From positions 868,001-932,000 of the forward strand of contig NZ_JACRSS010000001.1 in NCBI RefSeq assembly GCF_014384805.1: 64,000 bases of DNA, written 5' to 3'. This document shows, piece by piece, positions 50,337-59,661 of this stretch; within the stretch, counting starts at the first letter, position 1; each line of letters begins with the position of its first letter. Both the position numbers and the translations under genes were made by a program. The notes under the pieces are model-generated. The model searched no databases. It was given only the letters and a program-made list of their open reading frames with translations, and was not told the origin of the DNA. Origin of the DNA: Guopingia tenuis. Lineage in GTDB: Bacteria > Bacillota > Clostridia > Christensenellales > Christensenellaceae.

Positions 50337-51146
50337 ATGGCACACATTCGACTGCTTTGCCTGGATATCGATGGAACGCTGCTCAATTCCAAAAATGAAG
50401 TGACCCCCGCTACCCGCGCCGCTCTGCAAAGAGCGCAGAAGGCAGGGATTCTCCCGGTTCTCGTCTCTGCGCGGATGCCCAAAGGCATCCAGCCGCTGGC
50501 CGATGATCTGGGCCTGCCCGGCCCCATCATCAGCTTCAGCGGCGGCATGATCTCTCATAGGGATCATGTGTTGAAAAGCACAGCCCTTCCCCTCTCTCTG
50601 GTCCGCCGGTTATGCGCACAGGCCGGCGCCCATGACGTCCATCTCAGCATCTATCAGGAAAACCACTGGTATGTGAACCGGGCGGATGCCTGGGCCCGGC
50701 AGGAAGCCGAGATCACCCACACATCCTTCCGCCAGGCAGAATTGCCCTCTCTTTTTGAAGCCTGGGGAAAAAACGGCCAATCCGCCAACAAGCTGATGGT
50801 CCTGGCCGAACCGGAAAAGGTCGACGCGCTTCAAAAAGAGCTTCAGGAAGCCTGGGGAACGCAGGCCAATATCTATCCTTCCAAGCCTACTTATTTGGAA
50901 ATTATGCCCGGAGGGGTTTCCAAAACCGGCGCCATATCCTTTTTGATGGACGCTTATGGCTTTTCCCGGGAAGAAGTGATGGCCATTGGCGATAACTATA
51001 ACGATGTCTCCATGCTCTCCTTTGCGGGACTGGGCGTCGCCATGGGCAACGCGCCTCTTCCCGTGCAGCAGCAGGCAGACGCCGTCACCGCCGCAAACGA
51101 TGCGGACGGCGTTGCCAAAGCCATTGAAACCTATTGCCTGGCCTGA
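50337..51146 (+). CDS. Cof-type HAD phosphatase
   Basis: A 269-residue HAD hydrolase of subfamily IIB. Motif I is LCLDIDGTLLNSKNE (nucleophile Asp9, general acid Asp11), motif II is VLVSARMP, and motif IV is EEVMAIGDNYNDVSML. A C2-type cap lies between (about residues 85-190). Cof-type enzymes dephosphorylate sugar phosphates or cofactors such as pyridoxal phosphate; the substrate is not readable. AGGAGGAGG precedes the ATG. It is monocistronic. Confidence 0.87.
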   Translation: MAHIRLLCLDIDGTLLNSKNEVTPATRAALQRAQKAGILPVLVSARMPKGIQPLADDLGLPGPIISFSGGMISHRDHVLKSTALPLSLVRRLCAQAGAHDVHLSIYQENHWYVNRADAWARQEAEITHTSFRQAELPSLFEAWGKNGQSANKLMVLAEPEKVDALQKELQEAWGTQANIYPSKPTYLEIMPGGVSKTGAISFLMDAYGFSREEVMAIGDNYNDVSMLSFAGLGVAMGNAPLPVQQQADAVTAANDADGVAKAIETYCLA

Positions 51147-51165
51147 AAATAACGGTAAAAAGCGA

Positions 51166-51201
51166 GGAACCGGAAGCACGTTCTTTTGTGCTCCCGGTTC
51201 C
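51166..51201. other. Long stem-loop after the Cof phosphatase gene
   Basis: GGAACCGG plus AGCAC pairs with GTGCT plus CCGGTTCC around a 6-7-base loop. No clear T run follows, so it may be an inefficient terminator or an RNA-stabilising element. Confidence 0.5.
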
Positions 51202-51428
51202 AAATCCCTACCTGTTTATAAACAATCGGTGAATCGATCCTTTGACGCAAGTTGTAAGAAATACCAAAGAACCCTTTTCGGAATGGTTTTAGGATACCTT
51301 CTTTTTCCTTAATTTTCAAGGGAAATTACAAACTAACCATTTTTTCTGCCTTTTTTGCATATTTATATTTTTCGTGAAAAAAACATGATATACTAATCCT
51401 AAAGAATCCATATATTTGGGGGAAACCC

Positions 51429-53246
51429 ATGAACCGATCAAAAAATACCTGGCCTGCCGTTTTCCTTCTGGTTTCGGTCATCGTCACAGTTCTTCTCTAT
51501 TATATGCTGTTTTTAACCAAGCTCTATATCCCAAAAGACGTCATTGTCATGGATCAAGGTTGGAGCCTGACCTCTTCCCAGGGGACGCAGCAGGTTTCTA
51601 TCGGAGGCCGTGTAGAGGGCGCGGACTTTGATGAATTTTATACTTTGGAGCGCCGCCTCCCCTCGGGGAGGGATTATTCCTCGGCCGCCCTGTTCTTTCA
51701 GAGCAACCATCAGGACGTTGTGGTTTCGGTGGACGGCAGCGTCATCTATACCCAGGTCGTCTCCGAAAGCAATCCGGCGGAGATCCGAAATAACTATGTC
51801 TATCTTCCCGTGAACTATCAGGAAAAAATCCTGACCCTCTCCATCCATTCGGATTCCCCGCATTATTACGATATCGTCTCCCCTGTCTACTTTGGAAACT
51901 ATAACCAACTTCATGAGATCTCCAACAACAATTCCGGCTTCCGCTACCTATTTTTGGGCGCGTTTATCACGGCTTTTTTGTTTTTTATCGTCTATGCCAT
52001 CCGCATTCTGCGGCGGCCTTCCGAATATAACCGCTATTTTTTCCTGGGCCTCTTTTTCCTGTTTTCCGCCGGGATTTCCGCCGTCTATGCGCCCACCATT
52101 CCCCAGATCGTCGCTCCGGCCTATGTCTCCCTGGTTCAGTCCTTTGTTCTCTTTCTAGCTCCGCTGCCTCTGCTCATCTATCTGAACATTGCCGCCAGCG
52201 CCAAGCTACGCCGATGGATGGTGATCCCTTTGGCCCTGGAGATCCTGCTCCTGGTGTTTTCTCTGTTGGTTGAGCTTTTAGACATCTTCCCCATCGCGGT
52301 AGTGATGAATTTCTTTTTCGTCGTATTGGCCGTCCATTTTGGGTTCGCCTTCTGGCATGTCATTTCTCTCAAGCGGGCCGGACGCGAACCTCTTCTCCCG
52401 CTGGCTGCCCTTTGCCTGCTCTTTTTGGTGACCTGTTTTGATGTCTATGCCTATATCTGGATCAAGCCCATAGAGGATTTTCGCCTTGTAAAGGCCTTTC
52501 TTCCTGTCTGCTGTTCTTATATCATTTTCCGTTCCACTGCCCGCATCACTCGGGAAAAATATAAGGGGTTGTTCAAAGAAGAGCTGAATACCTATGTGGC
52601 CGATGCCGTATCCAAAAACTATGAAATGCTGGAACAGCGCATCAACGAGATGCACAAAATTTCCCATGACCTGAAAAACCACTACAGCATGCTCTATCAT
52701 CTCTATGCCGGCGGCCGCCAGGAGGAAGCCCTCTCCTATCTCCAGAACCTGTGCAACGATTATGTTCGCACGCTCCCCTTCTGCAACACCGGCAACGTCG
52801 TGGTGGATTCCATCATTAACGATAAACTCTCCGCCGCCCAGGCGCTCCATGCCGACATCCAGCAGATGGTGAAGCTGCCTCCGTCCCTGCCCTTCTCAGA
52901 CCGGGATCTGTGCAGCATTCTGGTAAATGTCCTGGACAATGCCCTGGACGCCCTGGCCCTTCAGGAGCACGGCACGCTGGAGCTTTCGATTTTCTATGAG
53001 GACCAGCAGCTGTTCATAATGTGCAAAAACAGCAAGGTTGGAGAAACCATCGAGCGGGACGGCCGGTTCCTGACGACCAAATCCTCCAAAATGATCCATG
53101 GCTATGGCATCAGCATCATCCAGTCGACGGTAGAAAAGCATGAAGGAACCATGCATATCGAATATGACGACACTTCCTTTGAAATCTATATCTCCCTTCC
53201 CCTGGATTCTCCCCTGCCCGTTCCCTTCTCCCATAAGAGACATTAA
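51429..53246 (+). CDS. AgrC-like sensor histidine kinase with 7-helix membrane sensor
   Basis: A 605-residue kinase. After a first membrane helix (about residues 11-30) comes an extracellular beta-rich domain (about 35-165) and seven membrane helices (about 172-375), the 7TMR-DISM layout. A coiled coil leads to the SpoOB-like phospho-acceptor site HKISHDLKNHYSML (His about 416). The ATPase domain has LVNVLDNALDAL and GYGISIIQST but lacks the usual DxGxG motif, as in AgrC/HPK10 kinases. The ligand is unknown. A LytTR regulator lies convergently next to it. Confidence 0.85.
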   Translation: MNRSKNTWPAVFLLVSVIVTVLLYYMLFLTKLYIPKDVIVMDQGWSLTSSQGTQQVSIGGRVEGADFDEFYTLERRLPSGRDYSSAALFFQSNHQDVVVSVDGSVIYTQVVSESNPAEIRNNYVYLPVNYQEKILTLSIHSDSPHYYDIVSPVYFGNYNQLHEISNNNSGFRYLFLGAFITAFLFFIVYAIRILRRPSEYNRYFFLGLFFLFSAGISAVYAPTIPQIVAPAYVSLVQSFVLFLAPLPLLIYLNIAASAKLRRWMVIPLALEILLLVFSLLVELLDIFPIAVVMNFFFVVLAVHFGFAFWHVISLKRAGREPLLPLAALCLLFLVTCFDVYAYIWIKPIEDFRLVKAFLPVCCSYIIFRSTARITREKYKGLFKEELNTYVADAVSKNYEMLEQRINEMHKISHDLKNHYSMLYHLYAGGRQEEALSYLQNLCNDYVRTLPFCNTGNVVVDSIINDKLSAAQALHADIQQMVKLPPSLPFSDRDLCSILVNVLDNALDALALQEHGTLELSIFYEDQQLFIMCKNSKVGETIERDGRFLTTKSSKMIHGYGISIIQSTVEKHEGTMHIEYDDTSFEIYISLPLDSPLPVPFSHKRH

Positions 53247-53271
53247 AAAAGAGCCGTGCGGCTCTTTTTTA
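53244..53271. terminator. Bidirectional terminator between kinase and regulator genes
   Basis: AAAAAAGAGCC pairs with GGCTCTTTTTT around a 4-base loop. It is shared by two convergent genes and overlaps both stop regions. Confidence 0.85.
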
Positions 53272-53976
53272 ATGGACAATGGACTTTTTATGATAGGCAA
53301 AAAACGCGGCCTTTGTCTTTTGGGCATTGGGCCGGCTGATGCTCACGCTCACGCCGTTTTTCAAAAGCATTTCGCTGGCTTTCAGCTTGACGCAGTATTT
53401 GAAATTCACGATGAAGCTCTTGTGACAGCGGATGAACCGGGAATCCAGCTGCTTTTCCAGCTCGTCCAGGCGGATTGCAGATTCCACCTCGTCGTTCTGG
53501 GTATGGATAATCGTCTTGCGGTTGATCCGCTCGATATATACGATATCCTCCTTTTGAACAGACAGGCTGGATTTTCCATGGGGCACCACCAGGCTGTCCT
53601 CCCGGCCCTCTTCCAAAATTTCCTCCAGAAGCGTGCGGACCGTATCGATGCGGATGGGCTTTAAAATATAGCGGAACGCTTTTGCCTTATATCCTTCGAT
53701 GGCATAATCCGGCGTGGAAGTGATAAATACAATATGGTTTTCCACCCCCATCTCCCGCAGGGCCATAGCTGTGTCGATGCCGTTAAGCTCCCCCATGAGA
53801 ATATCGAGAAAAATCACATCCGCTTGGTGCCCGGCCCGCGCATAGGAGAGGATCTCTTCTCCGGAAGCAAACGTCCGCACCTCCGCATGCAGGCACAGCT
53901 CTTCCGCCTGTTGCAAAACCAATTTTTTATATTCCTCCAGAAATCCTGGCGCGTCATCGCAGATCCAGATTTTCAT
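53269..53976 (-). CDS. LytTR-family response regulator
   Basis: A 235-residue regulator. The receiver domain has acidic CDDA near the start, phospho-acceptor Asp in VIFLDILMGELNGID (about residue 58), Thr in FITSTPDYA and Lys in ILKPIR. The LytTR DNA-binding domain (about 135-230) carries EDIVYIERINRKTIIHT and FIRCHKSFIVN. LytTR regulators pair with AgrC-like kinases. Here the two genes are convergent rather than in one operon. The ATG at 53976 has GGAG six bases upstream. It is the likely partner of the kinase next door. Confidence 0.87.
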   Translation of the reverse strand: MKIWICDDAPGFLEEYKKLVLQQAEELCLHAEVRTFASGEEILSYARAGHQADVIFLDILMGELNGIDTAMALREMGVENHIVFITSTPDYAIEGYKAKAFRYILKPIRIDTVRTLLEEILEEGREDSLVVPHGKSSLSVQKEDIVYIERINRKTIIHTQNDEVESAIRLDELEKQLDSRFIRCHKSFIVNFKYCVKLKASEMLLKNGVSVSISRPNAQKTKAAFFAYHKKSIVH

Positions 53977-54084
53977 ATGCCGCTCCATTTCCGCCCAAAG
54001 GCAAAATATTTATCACAAAAAATCGGATTTTTATTAGTATACCACAGCCGCCCCAAAAAGTTCAATTCCTCTGCCGCAAATCCC

Positions 54085-54112
54085 TTGCCGCCGCGGCAGG
54101 ATGTGCTATAAT
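54085..54112 (+). promoter_or_regulatory. Promoter of the tartrate dehydratase operon
   Basis: TTGCCG (54085-54090), a 16-bp spacer and TATAAT (54107-54112), about 35 bp ahead of the start codon. Confidence 0.65.
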
Positions 54113-54147
54113 ACAAATAGAAACTCTAAGATTGGAGGAAACAAACC

Positions 54148-55047
54148 ATGCAAAATGCACAGGCGGTTCGCCATATGACCGACATCATGGCGAAATTCAT
54201 CGCCTATTCCGGAAAAGTCCTCCCAGATGACGTATACAAAAAATTGCAGGAGCTGCGCCGGGAGGAGACCGGCGAGCTGGCCACCGCCATCTATGACACC
54301 ATGTTTGAAAATCAGGCCCTCGCCAAAAAGCTGGACCGGCCCTGCTGTCAGGATACCGGCGTATTGCAGTTTTTTGTGAAATGCGGAACCCATTTCCCTC
54401 TCATCGGGGAGCTGGAGGCGCTTCTGCGCCAGGCGGTGATCGAAGCCACCGTCAGCGCGCCGCTGCGTCACAACAGTGTGGAAACCTTTGACGAATACAA
54501 CACGGGCAAGAATGTTGGCAAAGGTACTCCCACTGTATTCTGGGAAATCGTCCCTGGCGGCGATTCCTGCGAAATCGACACCTATATGGCCGGCGGCGGC
54601 TGCACCCTTCCGGGGAAGGCCATGGTTCTGATGCCGGGTGCAGGCTATGAGGGGGTCACGCAGTTCGTCATGGATATCATGACCAGCTATGGCCTGAACG
54701 CATGTCCGCCGCTGCTGGTGGGCGTGGGCGTAGCCACATCGGTGGAAACGGCGGCTCTTCTCTCCAAAAAGGCCCTCATGCGCCCGCTGGGGCAGCATAA
54801 TCCCAATCCCCGGGCAGCCTCCATGGAAAAGCTGCTGGAGGACGGCATCAACAGCATCGGTCTTGGCCCGCAGGGCATGACGGGCAAGGCGTCGGTCATG
54901 GGCGTTCATATCGAAAACACCGCCCGCCACCCCTCTGCCATCGGTGTTGCAGTGAGCATTGGATGCTGGTCGCACCGCCGGGGCCATATCATCTTTGACA
55001 AGGATCTCAACTATACCATCACATCCCATAAGGAGGTCACGTTATAA
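54148..55047 (+). CDS. ttdA: L(+)-tartrate dehydratase alpha subunit
   Basis: A 299-residue iron-sulfur lyase subunit that, with the next gene, dehydrates L(+)-tartrate to oxaloacetate. The conserved Cys residues for the [4Fe-4S] cluster are in RPCCQDTG, NACPPLL and SIGCWSHRRG. The stretches FDEYNTGKNVGKGTPTVFW, YMAGGGCTLPGKA and GVGVATSVETAALLSKKA match TtdA of enteric bacteria closely. Class I fumarase alpha subunits are similar, so fumarate hydratase is the main alternative. GGAGG precedes the ATG. The stop overlaps ttdB by one base. Confidence 0.85.
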   Translation: MQNAQAVRHMTDIMAKFIAYSGKVLPDDVYKKLQELRREETGELATAIYDTMFENQALAKKLDRPCCQDTGVLQFFVKCGTHFPLIGELEALLRQAVIEATVSAPLRHNSVETFDEYNTGKNVGKGTPTVFWEIVPGGDSCEIDTYMAGGGCTLPGKAMVLMPGAGYEGVTQFVMDIMTSYGLNACPPLLVGVGVATSVETAALLSKKALMRPLGQHNPNPRAASMEKLLEDGINSIGLGPQGMTGKASVMGVHIENTARHPSAIGVAVSIGCWSHRRGHIIFDKDLNYTITSHKEVTL

Positions 55048-55664
55048 TGGCAAAAAAGATATTGACAACGCCGCTTTCGGCAGCCGATCTGGAAGACATC
55101 CGGGTGGGCGACATTATCTATCTCACCGGCCATATCGTCACCTGCCGGGATGTGGCGCACCGGCGGCTCATTGAGGAGGGACGTGCGCTGCCCATCGATG
55201 TCCGCGGCGGCGCCATCTTCCATGCCGGGCCAATTGTCCGCCCCATCGAGGGAGAACAGGACGCCTTTGAAATGGTTTCCGTCGGCCCCACCACCAGTAT
55301 GCGGATGGAAAAGTTTGAAAAGGACTTCATCCGGGAAACCGGGGTGCGGGTTATCGTGGGCAAAGGCGGCATGGGCCAGGGAACCATGGAAGGCTGCCGG
55401 GAATATAAGGCCATCCACTGCGTTTTCCCCGCAGGCTGCGCCGTTGTCGCGGCTACGCGTGTGGAGGCTATTGAAAGCTCTCATTGGCGTGATCTGGGCA
55501 TGCCGGAAACCCTATGGAACTGCCGGATCCGGGAGTTCGGCCCGCTGATCGTCTCCATCGATACCCATGGGAATAACCTGTTTGAGCAAAACAAAGTGAT
55601 TTTCAATGAGAGAAAGGATGCAGCCACGGCGGAAATCTGCAAGCATGTGGGCTTCATCAAATAG
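55047..55664 (+). CDS. ttdB: L(+)-tartrate dehydratase beta subunit
   Basis: A 205-residue partner of TtdA with the swivelling beta domain. Key parts are TCRDVAHRRLIEEG, the GPTTSMRMEKFE motif and VGKGGMGQGT, followed by the nearly invariant PAGCAVVAA and a C-terminal REFGPLIVSIDTHG. The substrate is bound at the interface with the alpha subunit. The two genes form an operon closed by a terminator. Confidence 0.87.
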   Translation: MAKKILTTPLSAADLEDIRVGDIIYLTGHIVTCRDVAHRRLIEEGRALPIDVRGGAIFHAGPIVRPIEGEQDAFEMVSVGPTTSMRMEKFEKDFIRETGVRVIVGKGGMGQGTMEGCREYKAIHCVFPAGCAVVAATRVEAIESSHWRDLGMPETLWNCRIREFGPLIVSIDTHGNNLFEQNKVIFNERKDAATAEICKHVGFIK

Positions 55665-55673
55665 ACCAACCGA

Positions 55674-55709
55674 AGCGCCCTCTTCCTTTTTGGGAGTGGG
55701 CGTTTTTTA
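55674..55709 (+). terminator. Intrinsic terminator of the ttdAB operon
   Basis: CGCCC pairs with GGGCG, with an inner CTC/GAG-type stem, followed by six T. The remaining 350 bp to the MFS gene hold no gene; a TACAAT box near 56014 may be its promoter. Confidence 0.75.
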
Positions 55710-56061
55710 TTGGATAAACCTGAATGGGCCCGCGGGGGAGAGGGGATTTGGATACGGCCTGTAAAAAAGTGGGCCAGCCACATTTCGCAGAAGTCTGCTT
55801 CCGCCGCAATCCATCTTCCGCAAAAAATTGCTTGATACTATATCGAACCGTTAAACGCCAGCAGGGGGATTTTCAAAGCACTGGAAATCGAGCAGACTTC
55901 AGAAAAATCCGGCTTTCTTCTTTTGGTTCCCTTCCGCGCATCCCGTCTTTTCCCCGATGCCTTTTTTCTGAAAATTTTCTGAAACAATATATCCTAATTG
56001 GATTTTTCGTGCTACAATGTAGGGCGTTTGGTATATTTATTTTTTCCTTTCGAGGTACACA

Positions 56062-57246
56062 ATGGAACAGAAAAAATCCAGCTCATGGTTTCTTGCCGCC
56101 GGAATTCTTCTCCTGTCATGCAACATGCGGGGACCCATCACTGCCATTGGCGTTCTGGTGGGAGAGATCCAGCAGGACTTGTCCATTTCCAGCAGTCTTG
56201 CCGGGCTGCTCACCAGCATTCCCCTCTTTTCCTTCGCGGTCTTTTCCCTTCTTGTCCCCTCTCTCTCTGACCGTATTGGAAATACCCGCAGCGTAGTGTT
56301 AGGGCTTCTGATCCTCATCGCCGGGCTGCTCATGCGCTCGCTTTTGGGCACTATCGGACTCTTTTTGGGCATGTTTTTGACCGGCCTCGGCATCACGGTA
56401 TTTAACGTCTTGATCCCCAGCCTGATCAAGGAAAATTTCCCCTTGCAGATCGGCCTCATGACCGGGCTGTATAACTGCTGTCTGACAATTTTTTCGGGTA
56501 TCAGCTCCGGGGCCTCCGTGCCCATCAGCCAGGCCACCAGCTGGCAGTTTTCCCTGCTCATCTGGCTGCTTCCGGCGGCGGTATCCCTTGTCATCTGGGC
56601 TTTTGCTCTGCGCCGGGAGCCCCGGCCTGCCCTGACACAGGCTCATACCCCAGGGCAGACCCCATGGAAAGTGCTCTTCCGCTCCCCTCTGGCATGGCAG
56701 GTGGCCTTCTGTATGGGCCTCCATTCCTTTATCTGGTATAGCCTGTCGGCATGGCTCCCCTCCCTGCTTCTCATCAAGGGAATGAATGCAGAAAGTGCTG
56801 GCTTTATTGGCTCTTTTCTCCAGCTTCTCTGTCTCCCTTCCTCTCTCCTCGTGCCCATTATCGCCACCCGAATGCATAGCCAGCGGCTCATCAGCGCCCT
56901 CTGCTACAGCTGTTATTTTGTGGGACTCCTGGGGCTTTTGTTCATTCCCGGGGGCTTTTGGCTGTATTTCTTCATCGCCATTCTGGGGTTAGGCTGCGGA
57001 ACCGGGGTTCCCCTGGCTGTCAGCTTCATCGCCCTGCGGAGCAACAGTGTTGCGCAGGCGGCCCAGCTTTCCGGCATGTCTCAGGCTATTGGCTATTCTC
57101 TGGCCACCATTGGCCCCATTCTCCTTGGATTTTTATTCGATCTCACCCATAGCTGGACAATCCCTCTGCTTCTTTTGGCAGCCGCGGCGGCGGCAATGGC
57201 GGTGTCCGGCCACTTTGCCGGAAGGGACATCAAACTTCCCGAATAA
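56062..57246 (+). CDS. MFS transporter, CynX/NimT family
   Basis: A 394-residue permease with 12 predicted membrane helices. The opening SCNMRGPITAIGVLVGEIQQ is typical of the cyanate/nitroimidazole (CynX) subfamily. The loop between helices 2 and 3 reads PSLSDRIGNTRSV, the family variant of the MFS signature. It is an H+-coupled carrier; the substrate is unknown. GAGGT precedes the ATG. It stands alone between the tartrate operon and guaB. Confidence 0.83.
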   Translation: MEQKKSSSWFLAAGILLLSCNMRGPITAIGVLVGEIQQDLSISSSLAGLLTSIPLFSFAVFSLLVPSLSDRIGNTRSVVLGLLILIAGLLMRSLLGTIGLFLGMFLTGLGITVFNVLIPSLIKENFPLQIGLMTGLYNCCLTIFSGISSGASVPISQATSWQFSLLIWLLPAAVSLVIWAFALRREPRPALTQAHTPGQTPWKVLFRSPLAWQVAFCMGLHSFIWYSLSAWLPSLLLIKGMNAESAGFIGSFLQLLCLPSSLLVPIIATRMHSQRLISALCYSCYFVGLLGLLFIPGGFWLYFFIAILGLGCGTGVPLAVSFIALRSNSVAQAAQLSGMSQAIGYSLATIGPILLGFLFDLTHSWTIPLLLLAAAAAAMAVSGHFAGRDIKLPE

Positions 57247-57272
57247 AGAGCGTTTTCCGGGGCGTTTTCCCG

Positions 57273-57301
57273 TTGACTTTTCCCCCTCGGAGTGCTATTC
57301 T
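57273..57301 (+). promoter_or_regulatory. Promoter of the IMP dehydrogenase gene
   Basis: TTGACT (57273-57278), a 17-bp spacer and TATTCT (57296-57301), 33 bp ahead of the start codon, whose ribosome site is GGAGGAG. Confidence 0.6.
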
Positions 57302-57334
57302 GATTAGTAATCATATACGGAGGAGAAGCGAAAT

Positions 57335-58837
57335 ATGGCATATTTTTTTGAAGAACCGTCCCATACCTTTGGTGAATATCTGCTCGTTCCCGGTTATTCT
57401 TCCACGGAATGCATTCCCGGAAACGTATCCCTGAAAACGCCCCTGGTCAAATTCAAAAAAGGCGAAACTTCCAGCATCAACTTAAACATCCCCCTGACTT
57501 CCGCCATCATGCAGTCGGTCTCCGACGATAAAATGGCGATTGCGCTTGCAAAAGAAGGGGGTCTTTCTTTTATATATGGTTCGCAGTCAATCGAGGATGA
57601 GGCCAAAATGGTGGCTCGTGTGAAGAGCTATAAGGCCGGCTTTGTCACCAGCGATTCCAATATCACGCCGGAGAGCACGCTCCGGGATATCGTCGCTTTG
57701 AAGGAGCGCACCGGCCATTCCACCGTCGCCGTTACCGACGACGGAACGGCAAACGGCAGGCTGGTAGGGCTGGTGACCAGCCGGGATTACCGCCTAAGCC
57801 GCATGTCGCTGGACTGCAAGGTTAAAGAATTTATGACCAAGTTTGAGGATCTGATCTGCGCCAGCGACAAAACCTCCCTGAAGGAAGCCAACGACATCAT
57901 CTGGGATCACAAGCTGAATGCTCTTCCTCTCGTGGATGAAAACCAGCGCCTCAAATATATGGTGTTCCGCAAGGACTATGACTCCCATAAAGAAAACGCC
58001 CTGGAGCTGCTGGATGACCACAAACGCTATATGGTGGGCGCGGGCATCAACACCCGGGATTATGAAGAGCGCGTTCCCGCGCTGGTGGAAGCGGGAGCGG
58101 ACGTCCTCTGCATCGATTCCTCCGAGGGCTTCTCGGAATGGCAGAAGCTGACCATCGAGTTTATCCGCAAAAAATACGGCGATTCCGTCAAAGTGGGCGC
58201 GGGCAACGTGGTGGATAAGGATGGCTTCCTCTTCCTGGCCGAAGCGGGAGCGGATTTCGTGAAAATCGGCATCGGCGGCGGCTCCATCTGCATCACCCGG
58301 GAACAGAAGGGCATCGGCCGCGGCCAGGCCACGGCGGTCATTGAGGTTGCCAAAGCCCGGGATGAATATTTTGAAAAGACCGGTGTATATATTCCCCTCT
58401 GTTCAGACGGCGGCATTGTCCACGACTATCATATGACTCTGGCGCTGGCCATGGGGGCGGATTTCCTCATGTTGGGGCGGTATTTCTCCCGTTTCGACGA
58501 ATCCCCCACCAACAAGGTCAACATCAACGGCAGCTATATGAAGGAATATTGGGGCGAAGGCTCCAACCGGGCCCGCAACTGGCAGCGGTATGATATGGGC
58601 GGGGATAAGAAGCTGTCCTTTGAAGAAGGCGTGGATTCCTATGTCCCCTATGCCGGGAGCTTGAAAGACAACGTCACCATGTCCTTAAGCAAAGTGCGGC
58701 ACACGATGTGCAATGTGGGCGTTCTAAACATTCCCGATCTGCAGAAGAACGCGAAAATCACCCTGGTTTCCTCCACCAGCATTGTCGAGGGTGGTTCCCA
58801 TGATGTCCTGCTGAAGGATAAGACACCCCAGAGCTGA
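57335..58837 (+). CDS. guaB: IMP dehydrogenase
   Basis: A 500-residue NAD-dependent enzyme that converts IMP to XMP, the committed step to GMP. It forms a TIM barrel with two CBS domains inserted (about residues 105-225). NAD and IMP motifs are CIDSSEGFSEWQ, VGAGNVV and the catalytic loop GIGGGSICITREQKG, whose Cys attacks IMP. The catalytic flap holds NRARNWQRYDMGG. The loop has one Gly more than the textbook GPGSICTTR, as in a divergent Clostridia subgroup. The gene is complete and monocistronic. Confidence 0.88.
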   Translation: MAYFFEEPSHTFGEYLLVPGYSSTECIPGNVSLKTPLVKFKKGETSSINLNIPLTSAIMQSVSDDKMAIALAKEGGLSFIYGSQSIEDEAKMVARVKSYKAGFVTSDSNITPESTLRDIVALKERTGHSTVAVTDDGTANGRLVGLVTSRDYRLSRMSLDCKVKEFMTKFEDLICASDKTSLKEANDIIWDHKLNALPLVDENQRLKYMVFRKDYDSHKENALELLDDHKRYMVGAGINTRDYEERVPALVEAGADVLCIDSSEGFSEWQKLTIEFIRKKYGDSVKVGAGNVVDKDGFLFLAEAGADFVKIGIGGGSICITREQKGIGRGQATAVIEVAKARDEYFEKTGVYIPLCSDGGIVHDYHMTLALAMGADFLMLGRYFSRFDESPTNKVNINGSYMKEYWGEGSNRARNWQRYDMGGDKKLSFEEGVDSYVPYAGSLKDNVTMSLSKVRHTMCNVGVLNIPDLQKNAKITLVSSTSIVEGGSHDVLLKDKTPQS

Positions 58838-58866
58838 GCGGCTTTTCCACGAAATTTTATGACACC

Positions 58867-58901
58867 GGGCTATGCATCCTGCATGTATAGCCCCTATTTT
58901 T
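58867..58901 (+). terminator. Intrinsic terminator of guaB
   Basis: GGGCTAT plus CAT pairs with ATG plus ATAGCCC around a short loop and is followed by CTATTTTT, 30 bp after the guaB stop. Confidence 0.65.
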
Positions 58902-58913
58902 AGGAGAATATCT

Positions 58914-59561
58914 ATGCCAAAAATTGACAGTATCATTTTTGACCTGGACGGAACTCTTTGGGACGCCAGCGCAGGCGTTCTGGACGCCTGGAACGATCTC
59001 ATCCAAAAGGAGGGCCTCTCCATGCGGATCAGCGAGAAACAGATGCAGGGCGTCATGGGGCTGGGCATCGAGGATCTGGCTGCCAAACTTTTCCCTGGCC
59101 TGGAACGGGAAGAACGCCTGGCCCTTGTGGAGCGCTGTTATGTGGCGGAAACCGAATATCTGTATGACCACGGCGCCATCCTCTATCCAAAGCTGGAAGA
59201 AACCCTCCGGGAGCTCGCCCGGGAATATCCCCTGTTCGTGGTGAGCAACTGCCAAAAAAACTATATCGAGGCTTTCTATCATTCCCATGGACTGGGCGGC
59301 TATTTCCGCGACCGGGAATGCTCGGGCAATACCGGGCTTTCCAAAGGAAAAAACATCCGCCTGCTGGCGGACCGGAACCACCTTTCGCATCCCATTTATG
59401 TGGGGGACATCCGCGGCGACCTGCGGGCCTCGGAGGAGGCCGGGATTCCCTTTCTCTATGCCCGCTATGGCTATGGCGATTTAACGCCCGAAGAATATAC
59501 CTATTATGTGGATGCCTTTGGCGATCTCCCCGCCTGTCTCCGACAAATCACCCAAAGCTAA
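58914..59561 (+). CDS. HAD-family phosphatase
   Basis: A 215-residue hydrolase. Motif I is IIFDLDGTLWDAS, motif II is VVSNCQKNY, motif III is the Lys in GLSKGKNI and motif IV is IYVGDIRGDL. The cap domain (about residues 18-85) is helical. It resembles the Gph/YjjG-type group; the substrate is unknown. TAGGAG precedes the ATG at 58914, directly after the guaB terminator, so some read-through from guaB is possible. Confidence 0.83.
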   Translation: MPKIDSIIFDLDGTLWDASAGVLDAWNDLIQKEGLSMRISEKQMQGVMGLGIEDLAAKLFPGLEREERLALVERCYVAETEYLYDHGAILYPKLEETLRELAREYPLFVVSNCQKNYIEAFYHSHGLGGYFRDRECSGNTGLSKGKNIRLLADRNHLSHPIYVGDIRGDLRASEEAGIPFLYARYGYGDLTPEEYTYYVDAFGDLPACLRQITQS

Positions 59562-59567
59562 AGAATT

Positions 59568-59600
59568 TAAAAACCCACTCGTCAAACGAGTGGGTTTTTA
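59568..59600 (+). terminator. Intrinsic terminator of the HAD gene
   Basis: AAAAACCCACTCG pairs with CGAGTGGGTTTTT around a 5-base loop. Confidence 0.88.
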
Positions 59601-59604
59601 TGTG

Positions 59605-59641
59605 AAAAAGCATCCGGGCTTTTGTCCTCTCCGGATGCTTG
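59605..59641 (-). terminator. Intrinsic terminator of the glycosyltransferase-dpaL pair
   Basis: On the minus strand AAGCATCCGG pairs with CCGGATGCTT and is followed by a T run. It lies 20 bp past the dpaL stop. Confidence 0.8.
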
Positions 59642-59661
59642 CTTTTATTTTTGTTTCTGCA

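Noticed and set aside
54148..55664. Fumarase instead of tartrate dehydratase
   Set aside because: Kept as an alternative only. Subunit lengths (299 and 205) and stretches near the C-terminus of the alpha subunit fit TtdA/TtdB better than the shorter class I fumarase subunits.
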